DNA of 64,000 nucleotides from Cytophagales bacterium (GTDB lineage: Bacteria; Bacteroidota; Bacteroidia; Cytophagales; Cyclobacteriaceae), in contig JAFLBQ010000001.1 in the NCBI GenBank assembly GCA_017303805.1, forward strand, positions 620,001 through 684,000. Reading direction: 5' to 3'. The notes below the pieces were generated by a model. The model was not told the DNA's origin and did not search any database. It worked only from the letters and a program-made list of their open reading frames with translations. This document shows, piece by piece, positions 52,861-62,215 of this stretch (its first letter is position 1; every line of letters starts with the position of its first letter). The position numbers were made by a program, and so were the translations under genes.

Positions 52861-54834
52861 ATGAGATTCGTCCTTTTCTTTTTGCTCGTTTTTAAGGTTA
52901 TCGAGGCCCACAGCCAGGCTTACCTCAATCGCGATAGTCTGTGGCAGGCACTTCAGCATGCCAGCCGCGATTCCAATCACGTAACGCTCTACATTCAACT
53001 TGGGCAGCAATACGAAAACAACAGTCCGGATTCTGCGCTTTGGTTGTATGAGCAGGCACTAAAACTCAGCGAACAGCTCAACTATACGCGGGGCATAATC
53101 AGCTATTATACCAATGCCACGTACGTGTACAACGCGATGAGTCGGTATGACACATCCTTGTTGTTAAACCTCCGATCGGTAGAAATCGCTACCGCCTTTG
53201 GTGACCCAGAACGTTTGGGTGCTTGCTTGAGTAATACAGGAGCATCCTTTATGGCGCTTAAGCGATATGAGCGCGCCATTGCGTATTTTTTGCAGGCAAT
53301 TCAGATATATGAAAAATTAAACGACCTCAATACGCTCAGCATCATTTACAGGAATCTCGCGGTGGTATATCGCGAAACGCGGCATCTTGACAAAGCAAAA
53401 CACTTTGCAGAACAATCACTGGTTATAGCCAGAAAGTCCGGGAATGAGCACGCAATTATTCCCTCGTTGATTAATCTTTCCAACGTATTTACCTCATTAG
53501 GCCAGTTTAAAAATTCAATCGCTTTATTAGAGGAAGCACGAATATTGTCAAAGCGAACAGCGAATGTCTATTCGGTTCTCGTTACGGCACTGAACCTGAA
53601 CGATATCTACACCAAGACTACTGCATTTGACAAGGCAAAAGGGTATGCGGATGAGGCGCTTGTGCTGGCTACTGAGTTGGATGACCGCGAGTCGGTAGCA
53701 ATTGCTCTACGCGGATTGGCAAATTATTATTTTAATAAAGGACAAGCTGCCAAAGCGGAGGAATATGCTACACGATCGCTAGCGCAGGCGCTAAAGTATG
53801 GGTTTACTGAAGATATAATGAAGGGGTATGCAATGTTGGCCGAGATTGCAATTTTAAACCGCGAATTTGAGAAGAACATTTTATATGCTTTGAAAAGTGA
53901 TTCGATTGGTAATTTTCTCTTTAATGAGTCGGTAGCCAGAAATATGCAGGAGTTAGAAATTAAGTATGAATCGGAGCGCAAAGAGCGGCACATTCATGAA
54001 CTGCAGCAGGCAGCCGAGATAAAGGACCTAACTATCCGGCAAAGCAGATTGTTCAATTATATTTTGATCGGTTCGTTGGTTGCCCTGGCCATTATTGCAT
54101 TATTGGCAAGACGCACGTATCAGCACAGGAAAAAGTTGTTTGAGCAGGAGAGCCAGGTGCAGATGGCACAGATCTCAAAACTGAAGAGCGAAAAGCAATT
54201 ACTGGCCAGCGAAGCAGTAATTAAGGGCCAGGAAGAAGAGCGCGGCCGTATTGCAAAAGATCTTCACGATGGCTTGGGAGGATTGTTATCAGGCGTAAAA
54301 TTTTCACTTGCAAATATGAAATCAAATGTAATTCTTGATGCCGACAGCCAGTTGGTGTTCGAGCGGTCGCTCGATATGCTTGACCATTCTATTTCGGAAC
54401 TCAGGCGCGTGGCCCATAACATGATGCCCGAAGTGCTGGTAAAGTTTGGACTTACCGAAGCCTTAAAAAGTTACTGCGACAACCTGCGCGAATCGCAGAT
54501 TTTTAAAATAGACTTTCAATCCATTGGCACCGATACCCGGTTAGAGGGAAAAAAGGAAATTTTCATTTTCAGAATTGTACAAGAACTATTGAACAACGCA
54601 GCCAGGCATGCGAAAGCAACCCACGTGCTGGTGCAGGTAACCCATCAGGCCAATGAGCTTACCATAACAGTAGAAGATAACGGAACAGGTTTCGACCTGG
54701 AGAAACATCAACGGGAAGCAGGAGCAGGGTGGATAAATATCCGTTCGCGGGTTGAATATTTAAAAGGCAAGCTGGATGTGCAATCCAGCGCGGGCCTTGG
54801 CACTTCGGTGCATATAATTATTCCGGTTGTGTAG
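52861..54834 (+). CDS. TPR-domain sensor histidine kinase (HisKA_3 type)
   Basis: A 657-residue kinase. ATG 52861 is preferred because it begins a good signal peptide (RFVLFFLLVFKVIEA); starts at 52747 (TTG) and 52828 would add a hydrophilic leader. About 35-375 are TPR repeats (YTRGIISYYTNATYVYNAM, ALNLNDIYTKT), then a coiled coil, one transmembrane helix (about 396-418), HisKA_3 with RIAKDLHDGLGG (H469) and HATPase with NNAARHAKA and VEDNGTGFD. This NarL/LiaS-type design normally pairs with a LuxR-type response regulator, which is absent here. Confidence 0.92.
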   Translation: MRFVLFFLLVFKVIEAHSQAYLNRDSLWQALQHASRDSNHVTLYIQLGQQYENNSPDSALWLYEQALKLSEQLNYTRGIISYYTNATYVYNAMSRYDTSLLLNLRSVEIATAFGDPERLGACLSNTGASFMALKRYERAIAYFLQAIQIYEKLNDLNTLSIIYRNLAVVYRETRHLDKAKHFAEQSLVIARKSGNEHAIIPSLINLSNVFTSLGQFKNSIALLEEARILSKRTANVYSVLVTALNLNDIYTKTTAFDKAKGYADEALVLATELDDRESVAIALRGLANYYFNKGQAAKAEEYATRSLAQALKYGFTEDIMKGYAMLAEIAILNREFEKNILYALKSDSIGNFLFNESVARNMQELEIKYESERKERHIHELQQAAEIKDLTIRQSRLFNYILIGSLVALAIIALLARRTYQHRKKLFEQESQVQMAQISKLKSEKQLLASEAVIKGQEEERGRIAKDLHDGLGGLLSGVKFSLANMKSNVILDADSQLVFERSLDMLDHSISELRRVAHNMMPEVLVKFGLTEALKSYCDNLRESQIFKIDFQSIGTDTRLEGKKEIFIFRIVQELLNNAARHAKATHVLVQVTHQANELTITVEDNGTGFDLEKHQREAGAGWINIRSRVEYLKGKLDVQSSAGLGTSVHIIIPVV

Positions 54835-54865
54835 GTTGGCTTAGGGTGCTTAGTTGTCTTGGCGA

Positions 54866-55681
54866 TCAATAAACAATTGGATTTAAGGGTGAATCAATTT
54901 CCTGCCCGACCTTTGCACCGGGGCACCAGGTTTCCCAATCTTTTATCTGATTTTCATTTTCCGGATTTTTTAATTTCATGGAGCGGTCCATGTAGATTAT
55001 GGTCATCACCTTACGCATTTGGTTGGTGATATTGGCGCCTGCGCGGTGAAACACCCAGCCCGAATGAAAACTAATCTCGCCCAGATCGAATGGTTCGATT
55101 ACGTGTTTAAAGTCAGTAACCCGTAACCGCTGTTGTATTGCAACTTCACTTTCGTCACCAATCGCCAGCTCGCGACCTTCTACAATGGTATGGCTGCCGG
55201 CACTGAACTCTAATGGACCCATCGGTAGGGGAACTGCCTGCAAGGGTATCCAGGCTGTAATGGTTTTATCGGTCTGCAAAGGCCAATAGTATTGGTCGGC
55301 ATGCCAGGGAGTGATACCACCTCCGGCTTCTTTAAAGAGTGCCTGATCGTGGTACAGGCGTACACCTTCTGTTTGCATCAGATCAGCAGCCAGTTTTGCT
55401 AACCGCTTACTAAAAACAAGGGCTTTAATCTTTTCGTCCTCGCGCCACAGATTAAATAATTGCAGGAATGCTTTACCATAGGTAGAGCGTTCAGTTACAG
55501 TAGTGGTAACGGTGTTCAGTTCTTTTACTTTGTTTCCGATCACCGTGTTGAAATAGGCTGTGGTCTCGGCATCTAATACCTGCTTGAGTTTGATGTATCG
55601 GTTCTGATCATAAAATTGAATCTGCTCGGGAGTGAGTGAGTAAGGTTGAGCAAGCAATTGTTGAATGGCTACCGGAAGCAT
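54866..55681 (-). CDS. Phytanoyl-CoA dioxygenase (PhyH) family enzyme
   Basis: A 271-residue Fe(II)/2-oxoglutarate dioxygenase. ATG 55681 is chosen; a longer frame to 55750 would overlap the transporter gene. The facial triad is in TPWHADQYYW (His and Asp) and ISFHSGWVFHRAGAN (second His), with the 2-oxoglutarate Arg shortly after. Members hydroxylate fatty acyl chains or small molecules; the substrate is unknown. It lies 28 bp after the MFS gene in the same direction, so a linked transport-and-modification unit is likely. Confidence 0.88.
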   Translation of the reverse strand: MLPVAIQQLLAQPYSLTPEQIQFYDQNRYIKLKQVLDAETTAYFNTVIGNKVKELNTVTTTVTERSTYGKAFLQLFNLWREDEKIKALVFSKRLAKLAADLMQTEGVRLYHDQALFKEAGGGITPWHADQYYWPLQTDKTITAWIPLQAVPLPMGPLEFSAGSHTIVEGRELAIGDESEVAIQQRLRVTDFKHVIEPFDLGEISFHSGWVFHRAGANITNQMRKVMTIIYMDRSMKLKNPENENQIKDWETWCPGAKVGQEIDSPLNPIVY

Positions 55682-55709
55682 ATTAGAATTGTTTTTTTTA
55701 AGGTTTATT

Positions 55710-56984
55710 TTATTCCAATTGTGTTGTTGCCAACTTTCGTGTTGCGGCAAAGAATAGGCCGATAGATGAAGCGCTGGCCACCAGGATGCAACTCATCGCC
55801 CATCGCAAGGCTTCCGTTCCCAGGGTAGGTGTAAGCCAGTCGCTGATCATGCCCACCACCAAAGGGCCGAATCCCAATCCCAAAAGATTTATCACGAGAA
55901 AAAAAACTGCCGAGGTAAGCGCGCGCATCGAGGCTGGAACCAGGTAGTGGGAGATAGCCAACGATGGCCCCAGGTACATGCTGTATAGGAATGAGCAAAA
56001 GCCCAGGCAGATCAGCGAGTAAAAGGTGGATTGCAAGAACAGCATTCCCATCACAAACGGGATGGAAGCGATGATAGCATACGTAGGAATCCGGATGTAC
56101 ACCTGTTTATCTTCTTTACCAAAGTGGTCGGTTAAAAGGCCACCCGCGAAAGTACCTAACGCCCCCGTGCATCCGAAAATCAATCCGAGCGCTACGCCAA
56201 TTTCGGCTGTCTTCATTCCATGAATCCGGGCCAGGAAAGACGGCTCCCAATTGAACAGTCCATAAATGCAAAACACATGCAGACCGGCACCGAGGGCCAG
56301 ATAAACAAATGCCTTTCTGGAATATAAAAACCTAATTACCTGCAGCAGTGAGTGTGCCTCAGCCGGAGTGCTTGCCTTATCGGTGGCGCCACGCTGTGGC
56401 TCTTTAACGGTAGCGGATACCAGCAGCCCAAATAAAATTCCCGGTATGCCCAGCACCAGAAAGGCAGTGCGCCATCCCAACACGGCATTCAGGTAACCAC
56501 CCATTAAATACCCGATGAGCATTCCCCAATAAATACCGGTTGAATAAACTGCGAGTGCAGTTGCTCTTTTACCGGGCGGAAAATAATCGGAGATCATCGC
56601 GTGTGCGGGTGGGCTGCCTCCGGCTTCGCCAACCCCAACACCAATGCGGGCGAGTAACAACTGCACATAATTCCGGGCCAGGCCGGAGAGTGCAGTCATC
56701 AAACTCCATAACCCTAACGAAATCGCTACAATGTTCCTGCGGTTTCCCTTATCGGCAAACCGGGCGATGGGAATGCCCATAGTTACATAGAACAGGGCAA
56801 ACGTAAATCCGGAAAGCAGTCCCAGTTGGGTGTCCGAAAGGTTGAGTTCGGCCTTGATGGATTCCTGCAGGATAACCAGCAGTTGGCGATCGATAAAATT
56901 AAAAACGTACACCAGCGTAAGCATAACCAGCACATAATTCCGGTACAGGTTGCTTACCTCCTTGGAAGGGGTCTGGTTTTCCAT
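55710..56984 (-). CDS. MFS transporter, spinster-like
   Basis: A 424-residue inner-membrane transporter with 12 helices. RQLLVILQESIKAELNLSDTQLGLLSG, GIPIARFADKGNRRNI and GVGVGEAGGSPPAHAMISDYFPPGKRATALAVY are typical of the spinster-like branch of MFS proteins often seen with lipid- or aromatic-degradation genes. Substrate unknown. Co-directional with the PhyH gene. A candidate promoter sits on the minus strand at 57001-57032. Confidence 0.88.
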   Translation of the reverse strand: MENQTPSKEVSNLYRNYVLVMLTLVYVFNFIDRQLLVILQESIKAELNLSDTQLGLLSGFTFALFYVTMGIPIARFADKGNRRNIVAISLGLWSLMTALSGLARNYVQLLLARIGVGVGEAGGSPPAHAMISDYFPPGKRATALAVYSTGIYWGMLIGYLMGGYLNAVLGWRTAFLVLGIPGILFGLLVSATVKEPQRGATDKASTPAEAHSLLQVIRFLYSRKAFVYLALGAGLHVFCIYGLFNWEPSFLARIHGMKTAEIGVALGLIFGCTGALGTFAGGLLTDHFGKEDKQVYIRIPTYAIIASIPFVMGMLFLQSTFYSLICLGFCSFLYSMYLGPSLAISHYLVPASMRALTSAVFFLVINLLGLGFGPLVVGMISDWLTPTLGTEALRWAMSCILVASASSIGLFFAATRKLATTQLE

Positions 56985-57000
56985 ACAGTTGTGTTAGTGT

Positions 57001-57032
57001 TAAATGTAACTATTTGTGTACAACCCTGGAAA
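57001..57032 (-). promoter_or_regulatory. Possible promoter of MFS gene
   Basis: On the minus strand TTTC, 20 bases and TACATTTA lie 17 bases before the MFS start; the -7 box has 7 of 8 consensus bases. Confidence 0.3.
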
Positions 57033-57037
57033 GTTGA

Positions 57038-57060
57038 ATCACGATAAGGTGCGTTGTGAT
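57038..57060. promoter_or_regulatory. Dyad in the divergent MFS/acyl-CoA ligase gap
   Basis: ATCAC and GTGAT (13-base spacer) lie between the two divergent starts. It could be the operator of a regulator that controls both genes. Confidence 0.25.
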
Positions 57061-57109
57061 AAGTTTTCAACTAACTTCCGGTTACAAAATACAAAACACG
57101 CCTAATTCC

Positions 57110-58738
57110 ATGAAAGGTTTAATGATGGATTATCAGCTCACCCTTCCCACCATTTTGCGAAGGGCCGAATCTTTGTTTGGGCATAAGGAAATTGTAAGCC
57201 GGCTTCCTGATAAAGGTATTCATCGCTACACCTATAGCGAGTTAATCGGGCGAACCAAAAAGTTAGCCGAGGCACTTCGGGCGATGGGCATTCAACCGGG
57301 CGATCGCATTGCTACACTGTGTTGGAATCACTCTCAACATCTGGAATGTTACTTTGCCGTTCCCTGCATCGGGGCCGTGGTGCATCCGCTTAATATTCGA
57401 TTAAGCCCGGACGACCTCGGCTATATCGTTAACCATGCCGAAGACAAAGTAATTATTGTGGACGAGGTGCTCTTGCCCTTGTTCGAAAAGTTCAAAGGCC
57501 AGGTTAATGTTTCGAGGATTATCGTAATCCGGCATTCAGCCGAGCCGCTTGCTTCCGGTTATGATGCGTACGAGGAGTTTTTGGCCGGTGGCGATGAATT
57601 GCAGTTCAAACCTTTTGAGGGTGATGAAAACACAGCCGCCTTTATGTGCTACACCTCCGGCACTACCGGCAAGCCAAAAGGTGTTTTGTATTCGCACCGG
57701 TCTATTGTACTTCATGCCATGGCGTTTATGGCGAGTTGCAGCGGCCTGGGCGTGAGCGAGCGCGATGTGTTGCTTCCGGTGGTGCCTATGTTCCATGCCA
57801 GTGCGTGGGGCTTTCCATATAGTTGCACGTTTGTGGGGTCAACCCAGGTTTTTCCAGGCCCTTACCTGGATGCCGAAAGCCTGCTGCAACTTTTCGAATC
57901 GGAGAAAGTTACGGTAACGGCTGGTGTGCCCACCGTGATGATGGCCATTCTGAATAAACTGGATGAAGCACCTGCACACTACAAGCTTTATTTGCGCACG
58001 ATGGTGATTGGTGGTTCTTCGGCACCGCGCTTTTTGGTAAAATCATTTGACGAGCGCTATGGAATTCAGGTGCTGCACTCTTGGGGAATGACGGAGCTCT
58101 CGCCCCTCGGCAGCACTGCGGTTATTCCGAGTGAACTTCAACATGCTGCTAAAGAGCAACAGTATGACTATGCTATGAACCAGGGTTTGCCGGCACCTTT
58201 CGTTGAGATTCGCGCCCGAAATGAAGCGGGATTAATAAAGTGGGACGGGCATGAAATGGGTGAATTGGAAGTACGTGGTCCCTGGGTGGTGTCTTCTTAT
58301 TATAACGACCCTGAACCAACCGGAAAGTTTACCGATGATGGCTGGTTCAAAACAGGCGATATTGTTACGATTGGTTCCAATGGGTGTATCGCTATAAAAG
58401 ATCGGAGCAAAGATGTAGTTAAGTCGGGCGGGGAGTGGATTAGTTCGGTTGCTTTGGAAAACGCATTGATGGGGCATCCATCGGTGTTAGAGGCTGCTGT
58501 TATCGCCATTCCCGATGCGAAGTGGATGGAGCGGCCTTATGCGTATGTAGTCTTGAAAAAGGGAAAAGACAGTTCACCGGAAGAACTGAAAGATTTTCTA
58601 GCCGATAAATTTGCCCGCTTCTGGATTCCGGAAGGCGTTGAGTTAATTGATGCCATTCCCAAAACTTCGGTTGGCAAGTTTCAAAAATCAGCGCTGCGCG
58701 ATCTGTATGCAACGCGCAACCCACATACAGACGTCTGA
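57110..58738 (+). CDS. Long/medium-chain acyl-CoA synthetase
   Basis: A 542-residue AMP-forming ligase that activates fatty or related acids to CoA thioesters. ATG 57110 fits the subgroup N-terminus (MKGLMMDYQLTL) better than the upstream GTG at 57056. The P-loop CYTSGTTGKPKGV (about 180), the HSWGMTELSP core, GWFKTGDI, and the C-terminal KSGGEWISSVALEN plus catalytic Lys in PKTSVGKFQK are all present. Cytoplasmic. With PhyH, MFS and SDR neighbours it suggests catabolism of a lipid-like acid. Confidence 0.92.
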   Translation: MKGLMMDYQLTLPTILRRAESLFGHKEIVSRLPDKGIHRYTYSELIGRTKKLAEALRAMGIQPGDRIATLCWNHSQHLECYFAVPCIGAVVHPLNIRLSPDDLGYIVNHAEDKVIIVDEVLLPLFEKFKGQVNVSRIIVIRHSAEPLASGYDAYEEFLAGGDELQFKPFEGDENTAAFMCYTSGTTGKPKGVLYSHRSIVLHAMAFMASCSGLGVSERDVLLPVVPMFHASAWGFPYSCTFVGSTQVFPGPYLDAESLLQLFESEKVTVTAGVPTVMMAILNKLDEAPAHYKLYLRTMVIGGSSAPRFLVKSFDERYGIQVLHSWGMTELSPLGSTAVIPSELQHAAKEQQYDYAMNQGLPAPFVEIRARNEAGLIKWDGHEMGELEVRGPWVVSSYYNDPEPTGKFTDDGWFKTGDIVTIGSNGCIAIKDRSKDVVKSGGEWISSVALENALMGHPSVLEAAVIAIPDAKWMERPYAYVVLKKGKDSSPEELKDFLADKFARFWIPEGVELIDAIPKTSVGKFQKSALRDLYATRNPHTDV

Positions 58739-58767
58739 CACGTTTTATTGTGTTAGGCCCGCGGTAA

Positions 58768-60057
58768 TTACTCGTTGATGGCTTGATACACCAATGGCCG
58801 GAAAGCTTTATCGGTATCGCTAATGTGCGCACCCCACATTTGCCGGTAGAGTAGTACAATCAGCTTTTCTTTCGGATCAACCCAATAGGTAGTAGAAAAA
58901 ACTCCGCCCCAGGAGTACGTACCTTCCTGGCTGGGTGTAAGCCGGCTTCCCTTTTCCGTAACAAGCGCAAAACCAAATCCGAACTTTGTATCAGTGGCCG
59001 GGTTCACGAACAACTCCCCGATTTGATTCATGGTCATCAATCGCACGGTGTTGCGGGCCAGCAGGCGCGTGCCGTTGTACTCACCTTCGTTTAACAACAT
59101 TTGAAGAAATATGGCATAGTCGTAAATGGTTGATGATAGTCCGCCACCACCGGAAAAGTAACTGTGCTTGATCAGGGGAAAATTTAAATCCAACGTTCCA
59201 AAAACCTTGTTCTGCTTTTTGATTTCTGTTCCATCGTCTTGAAAGAAATTAACCAGCCGCGATGATTTCTCCTGAGGGAGATTAAAGTATGTGTCTTTCA
59301 TACCCAGCGGGTTAAAAATTCGCTCGGTAAAAAAAGCCTCCAACGTCATACCCGACCATACCTCAACCAAATATCCAAGCAGATCGGTATTCAAGCCATA
59401 CATCCACCGCTCCCCGGGTTGAAAAAGGAGTGGCAACGTGCCTAGTTGGGTCATCACCTCCGAAAGGTTTTGTTCGGCAACTCCAACACCGCCCGTAGTT
59501 TGATACTTCGCGTAGATGGCGTTGGCTTCCGGTGTGCCGATGCCGGGGTATCCAATACCTGAAGTATGTGTTAACAAATCCCGGATCGTAATAAGTCGTT
59601 TGGCAGGAACGGTGGTGAACGTAGTGTCTTTCGGTTCGTATTTATCCAACACACCTTGATTAGCAAAGGACGGAATAAACTTCGATACGGGATCATCGAT
59701 AGCGAATTTGCCTTCTTCCCAAAGTATCATGGCTGCTACGGTAGTGATGGCTTTGGTTTGTGAGGCAATCCGGAAAATCCCATTCTTATCCAATGGCGAT
59801 TTTGAGTCCAGGTCGTTATAGCCGTAGGCTTTATGAAAAACAATTTTGCCATTGCGGGCTATCAGGGCTACCGAGCCGTTAATCCATTTCTTCTTCACCC
59901 AGTCGGCCATGCCCGAATCCAATCGCGCCAAGCGGGCCGAGGAAAACCCACCCGACTCTGGTGCGCCTGGCGTTAAGATAACCGATTTATTACGGGTGCT
60001 GGTTTCGCAACCATTTGCTAAAAACAGTAAAACGAAGAAGGCAAGGCATCGAATCAT
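58768..60057 (-). CDS. Serine beta-lactamase-like hydrolase, lipoprotein
   Basis: A 429-residue lipoprotein (lipobox LANGC) of the class C beta-lactamase/esterase family. The catalytic SQTK (Ser99, Lys102) and YGLN tyrosine motif are present; the third motif near the C-terminus is not classical. Such proteins act as esterases, D-aminopeptidases or transesterases more often than as resistance enzymes. It is convergent with the acyl-CoA ligase gene and divergent from the SDR genes. Substrate not evident. Confidence 0.9.
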   Translation of the reverse strand: MIRCLAFFVLLFLANGCETSTRNKSVILTPGAPESGGFSSARLARLDSGMADWVKKKWINGSVALIARNGKIVFHKAYGYNDLDSKSPLDKNGIFRIASQTKAITTVAAMILWEEGKFAIDDPVSKFIPSFANQGVLDKYEPKDTTFTTVPAKRLITIRDLLTHTSGIGYPGIGTPEANAIYAKYQTTGGVGVAEQNLSEVMTQLGTLPLLFQPGERWMYGLNTDLLGYLVEVWSGMTLEAFFTERIFNPLGMKDTYFNLPQEKSSRLVNFFQDDGTEIKKQNKVFGTLDLNFPLIKHSYFSGGGGLSSTIYDYAIFLQMLLNEGEYNGTRLLARNTVRLMTMNQIGELFVNPATDTKFGFGFALVTEKGSRLTPSQEGTYSWGGVFSTTYWVDPKEKLIVLLYRQMWGAHISDTDKAFRPLVYQAINE

Positions 60058-60156
60058 AATCTCAAGGTTTGATTATCAAAGCTAATGGAATTGAATTCTG
60101 GTCGGCTTATTTTTTTCAACTATCTTTCATCAGAAACTTATAAACATGATTTACCC

Positions 60157-60894
60157 ATGCGATTAAAAAACAAAGTGGCCCTGATTACCGGGGGCGCCAA
60201 CGGTATTGGGCTTGCCACAGCCATGCGCTTTGCCAAGGAAGGAGCTAAAATTATTTTGTGGGATGTTTCTGACCACGGGCAGGCCGCGGTGGATACGCTA
60301 AAGCAAGGCGGCTATGAAGCCAGCTTCAAAAAAATATCAGTTACCAACGAACAGCACGTGCAGCAAGCAGTTGCGGAGGGGCACCAGCAATTCGGGCGCA
60401 TCGATATTCTTATTAACAATGCCGGCATTACGCGCGACCGGACATTATTGAAAATGTCGAAGCAAGAATGGGATGATGTGATGGCGGTTAACTTAACGGG
60501 AGTATTCAACTGCACCCAGGCCGTTGCACCGATTATGAAGGCACAGCAGTATGGAAGAATTGTTTCGGCCTCCAGCAACGTGGCCATCCGCGGCAACTAT
60601 GGGCAAACCAACTATGTGGCAACCAAATCGGCCATTATCGGTATGACTAAAGTGTGGGCGCTGGAGCTTGGCAGGTTTGGGATTACGGTAAACTGCATCG
60701 CACCCGGATTTATAAAAACCGCCATGACTGACATCATGCCCGAAGAAGTGAAGCAGAGCAGCATGGCTAACATACCCATCGGTCATTGGGGTGTTCCGGA
60801 AGATATTGCCAATGGGTATCTCTACCTCGCATCCGATGAAGCAGCATTTGTAAGTGGAATTTGCCTGACCATTGACGGGGGCGCGGCACGATAA
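60157..60894 (+). CDS. Short-chain dehydrogenase, FabG/PhaB-like
   Basis: A 245-residue NAD(P)-dependent oxidoreductase. ATG 60157 is chosen over 60085. The cofactor loop TGGANGIG (residues 11-18), NNAGITRD, catalytic Ser in ASSNVA and YVATK (Tyr, Lys) are intact; the C-terminus TIDGGAAR is typical of FabG. It probably reduces a 3-oxoacyl thioester or oxidises its hydroxy form. The next SDR begins 14 bases after its stop, so the pair is co-transcribed. Confidence 0.9.
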   Translation: MRLKNKVALITGGANGIGLATAMRFAKEGAKIILWDVSDHGQAAVDTLKQGGYEASFKKISVTNEQHVQQAVAEGHQQFGRIDILINNAGITRDRTLLKMSKQEWDDVMAVNLTGVFNCTQAVAPIMKAQQYGRIVSASSNVAIRGNYGQTNYVATKSAIIGMTKVWALELGRFGITVNCIAPGFIKTAMTDIMPEEVKQSSMANIPIGHWGVPEDIANGYLYLASDEAAFVSGICLTIDGGAAR

Positions 60895-60908
60895 CCAACA
60901 AAAAAATT

Positions 60909-61751
60909 ATGAAACCAAAATCGAAACACATACTGATCACGGGCACCTCATCCGGAATCGGGTACGGGGCCGCAAAGGAGTTGATCCACCGAGGGTACAC
61001 CGTATTTGGAAGCGTAAGGAAAAAGGAAGATGGTGAAAAGGTAAGAACAGAGTTGGGTGAGAGATTTATTCCATTCGTGTTTGATGTAACCGATCAGCCT
61101 GCCATTGATGCGGCAGTGGAAGACGTAAAGAAGCATTTAAACGGCAGTGGCCTGGCCGGCCTTATCAACAACTCCGGAATTTCAGTAACCGGACCGGTAG
61201 AGCATCTCGACATTGAGAAGGTGGCCTATAATTTTGATGTGAATGTGCTGGGCATCTTCCGGCTAACGAAAGCATTTCTTCCTTTGCTCGGCACACAAAA
61301 GGATCATCCCACGCAACCGGGAAGAATCCTCAACGTCAGTTCAGTGGCCGGTAAGTTGTGCGCTCCCTTTATGGCACCCTACACCGGAACAAAACATGCT
61401 GTGGAAGGCATCTCGCATTGCCTGAGGCGCGAGTTACTTCCGTATGGCATTGATGTGATTATCATTGGGCCGGGGCCTGTGCAAACTCCTATTTGGGATA
61501 AGGGCGGTCTCGATGAATTCAAGAATACCCGCTACATCGCATCGATGGTGAAGTTCTTTACCTACTTCGTAACCAGCGGAAAAAACGGAATGCCCCTTGA
61601 GGAGTGTTCGCAAAGAATTGCCAATATTCTGGAAGCCTCAAAACCCAATGTTCGGTATGCGTTAGTGCAAGGGAAATTCAAAAACTGGACCCTACCGCTT
61701 ATGATGCCACCACGAGCTGTTGATAAGTTCTTTCAGAAGAATTTTGGGTAG
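60909..61751 (+). CDS. Short-chain dehydrogenase, classical type
   Basis: A 280-residue SDR. ILITGTSSGIGYG binds the cofactor, INNSGISVTGP marks the fold core, and VSSVAGK with YTGTKHAVEG supplies the catalytic Ser, Tyr and Lys. The longer C-terminal half (GMPLEECSQRIANILEASKP) resembles retinol- or 17-beta-hydroxysteroid-type SDRs acting on lipids. Substrate unknown; operon partner of the preceding SDR. Confidence 0.88.
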   Translation: MKPKSKHILITGTSSGIGYGAAKELIHRGYTVFGSVRKKEDGEKVRTELGERFIPFVFDVTDQPAIDAAVEDVKKHLNGSGLAGLINNSGISVTGPVEHLDIEKVAYNFDVNVLGIFRLTKAFLPLLGTQKDHPTQPGRILNVSSVAGKLCAPFMAPYTGTKHAVEGISHCLRRELLPYGIDVIIIGPGPVQTPIWDKGGLDEFKNTRYIASMVKFFTYFVTSGKNGMPLEECSQRIANILEASKPNVRYALVQGKFKNWTLPLMMPPRAVDKFFQKNFG

Positions 61752-61876
61752 TGAGATTTTTTGGCAGACCTGCTAAATCCGGCATCCTGTCACCACCCGC
61801 AGTCAAAAAATAAAATTCACTAAGTGCAACCTATTTCAATTCCCAGCGTCTATCTTGGTAGGCAAAGGTGAAACAA

Positions 61877-62215
61877 ATGAAAGGTACGTATCTGGGCGAA
61901 TTTGAAGAATTGGTGCTTTTGTCGGTAGGAATTTTATTTGACGATGCGTACGGGCTGGCCATAGTAGATGAACTGGAAAAGCAGACGGGCAGAACCATAA
62001 TGATCAGCTCGGCACATAAGGCCTTGGTGAGGTTGGAAGAAAAGGGCTATCTGAAATCCAAAATGGGTGGCTCCACCGAAACCCGCGGTGGCCGCGATAA
62101 ACGATTATACCAGCTTACGCAGGCAGGCAAGAAAGTGCTGGCCGAATCGCGCGAGTTGCGCAATGAAATGTGGAAGCAAGTTCCAAAAATTGTATGGGAG
62201 GGCGGCAAATTATGA
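61877..62215 (+). CDS. PadR family transcriptional regulator
   Basis: A 112-residue winged-helix repressor. ATG 61877 gives the family N-terminus (MKGTYLGEFEELVLLSVG); an in-frame GTG at 61868 is less likely. YGLAIVDELEKQTGR, SSAHKALVRLEEKGYLKS and RDKRLYQLTQAGKKVL make up the DNA-binding wing. It overlaps the permease gene by 4 bases (ATGA). In Bacteroidota this small PadR type is regularly paired with MacB/FtsX-like permeases and probably controls its own operon. Confidence 0.92.
   Translation: MKGTYLGEFEELVLLSVGILFDDAYGLAIVDELEKQTGRTIMISSAHKALVRLEEKGYLKSKMGGSTETRGGRDKRLYQLTQAGKKVLAESRELRNEMWKQVPKIVWEGGKL

Noticed and set aside
58768-60057. Calling the SxxK protein a resistance beta-lactamase
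   Set aside because: The family is mostly esterases and peptidases, it is a lipoprotein, and neighbours are lipid-type genes.
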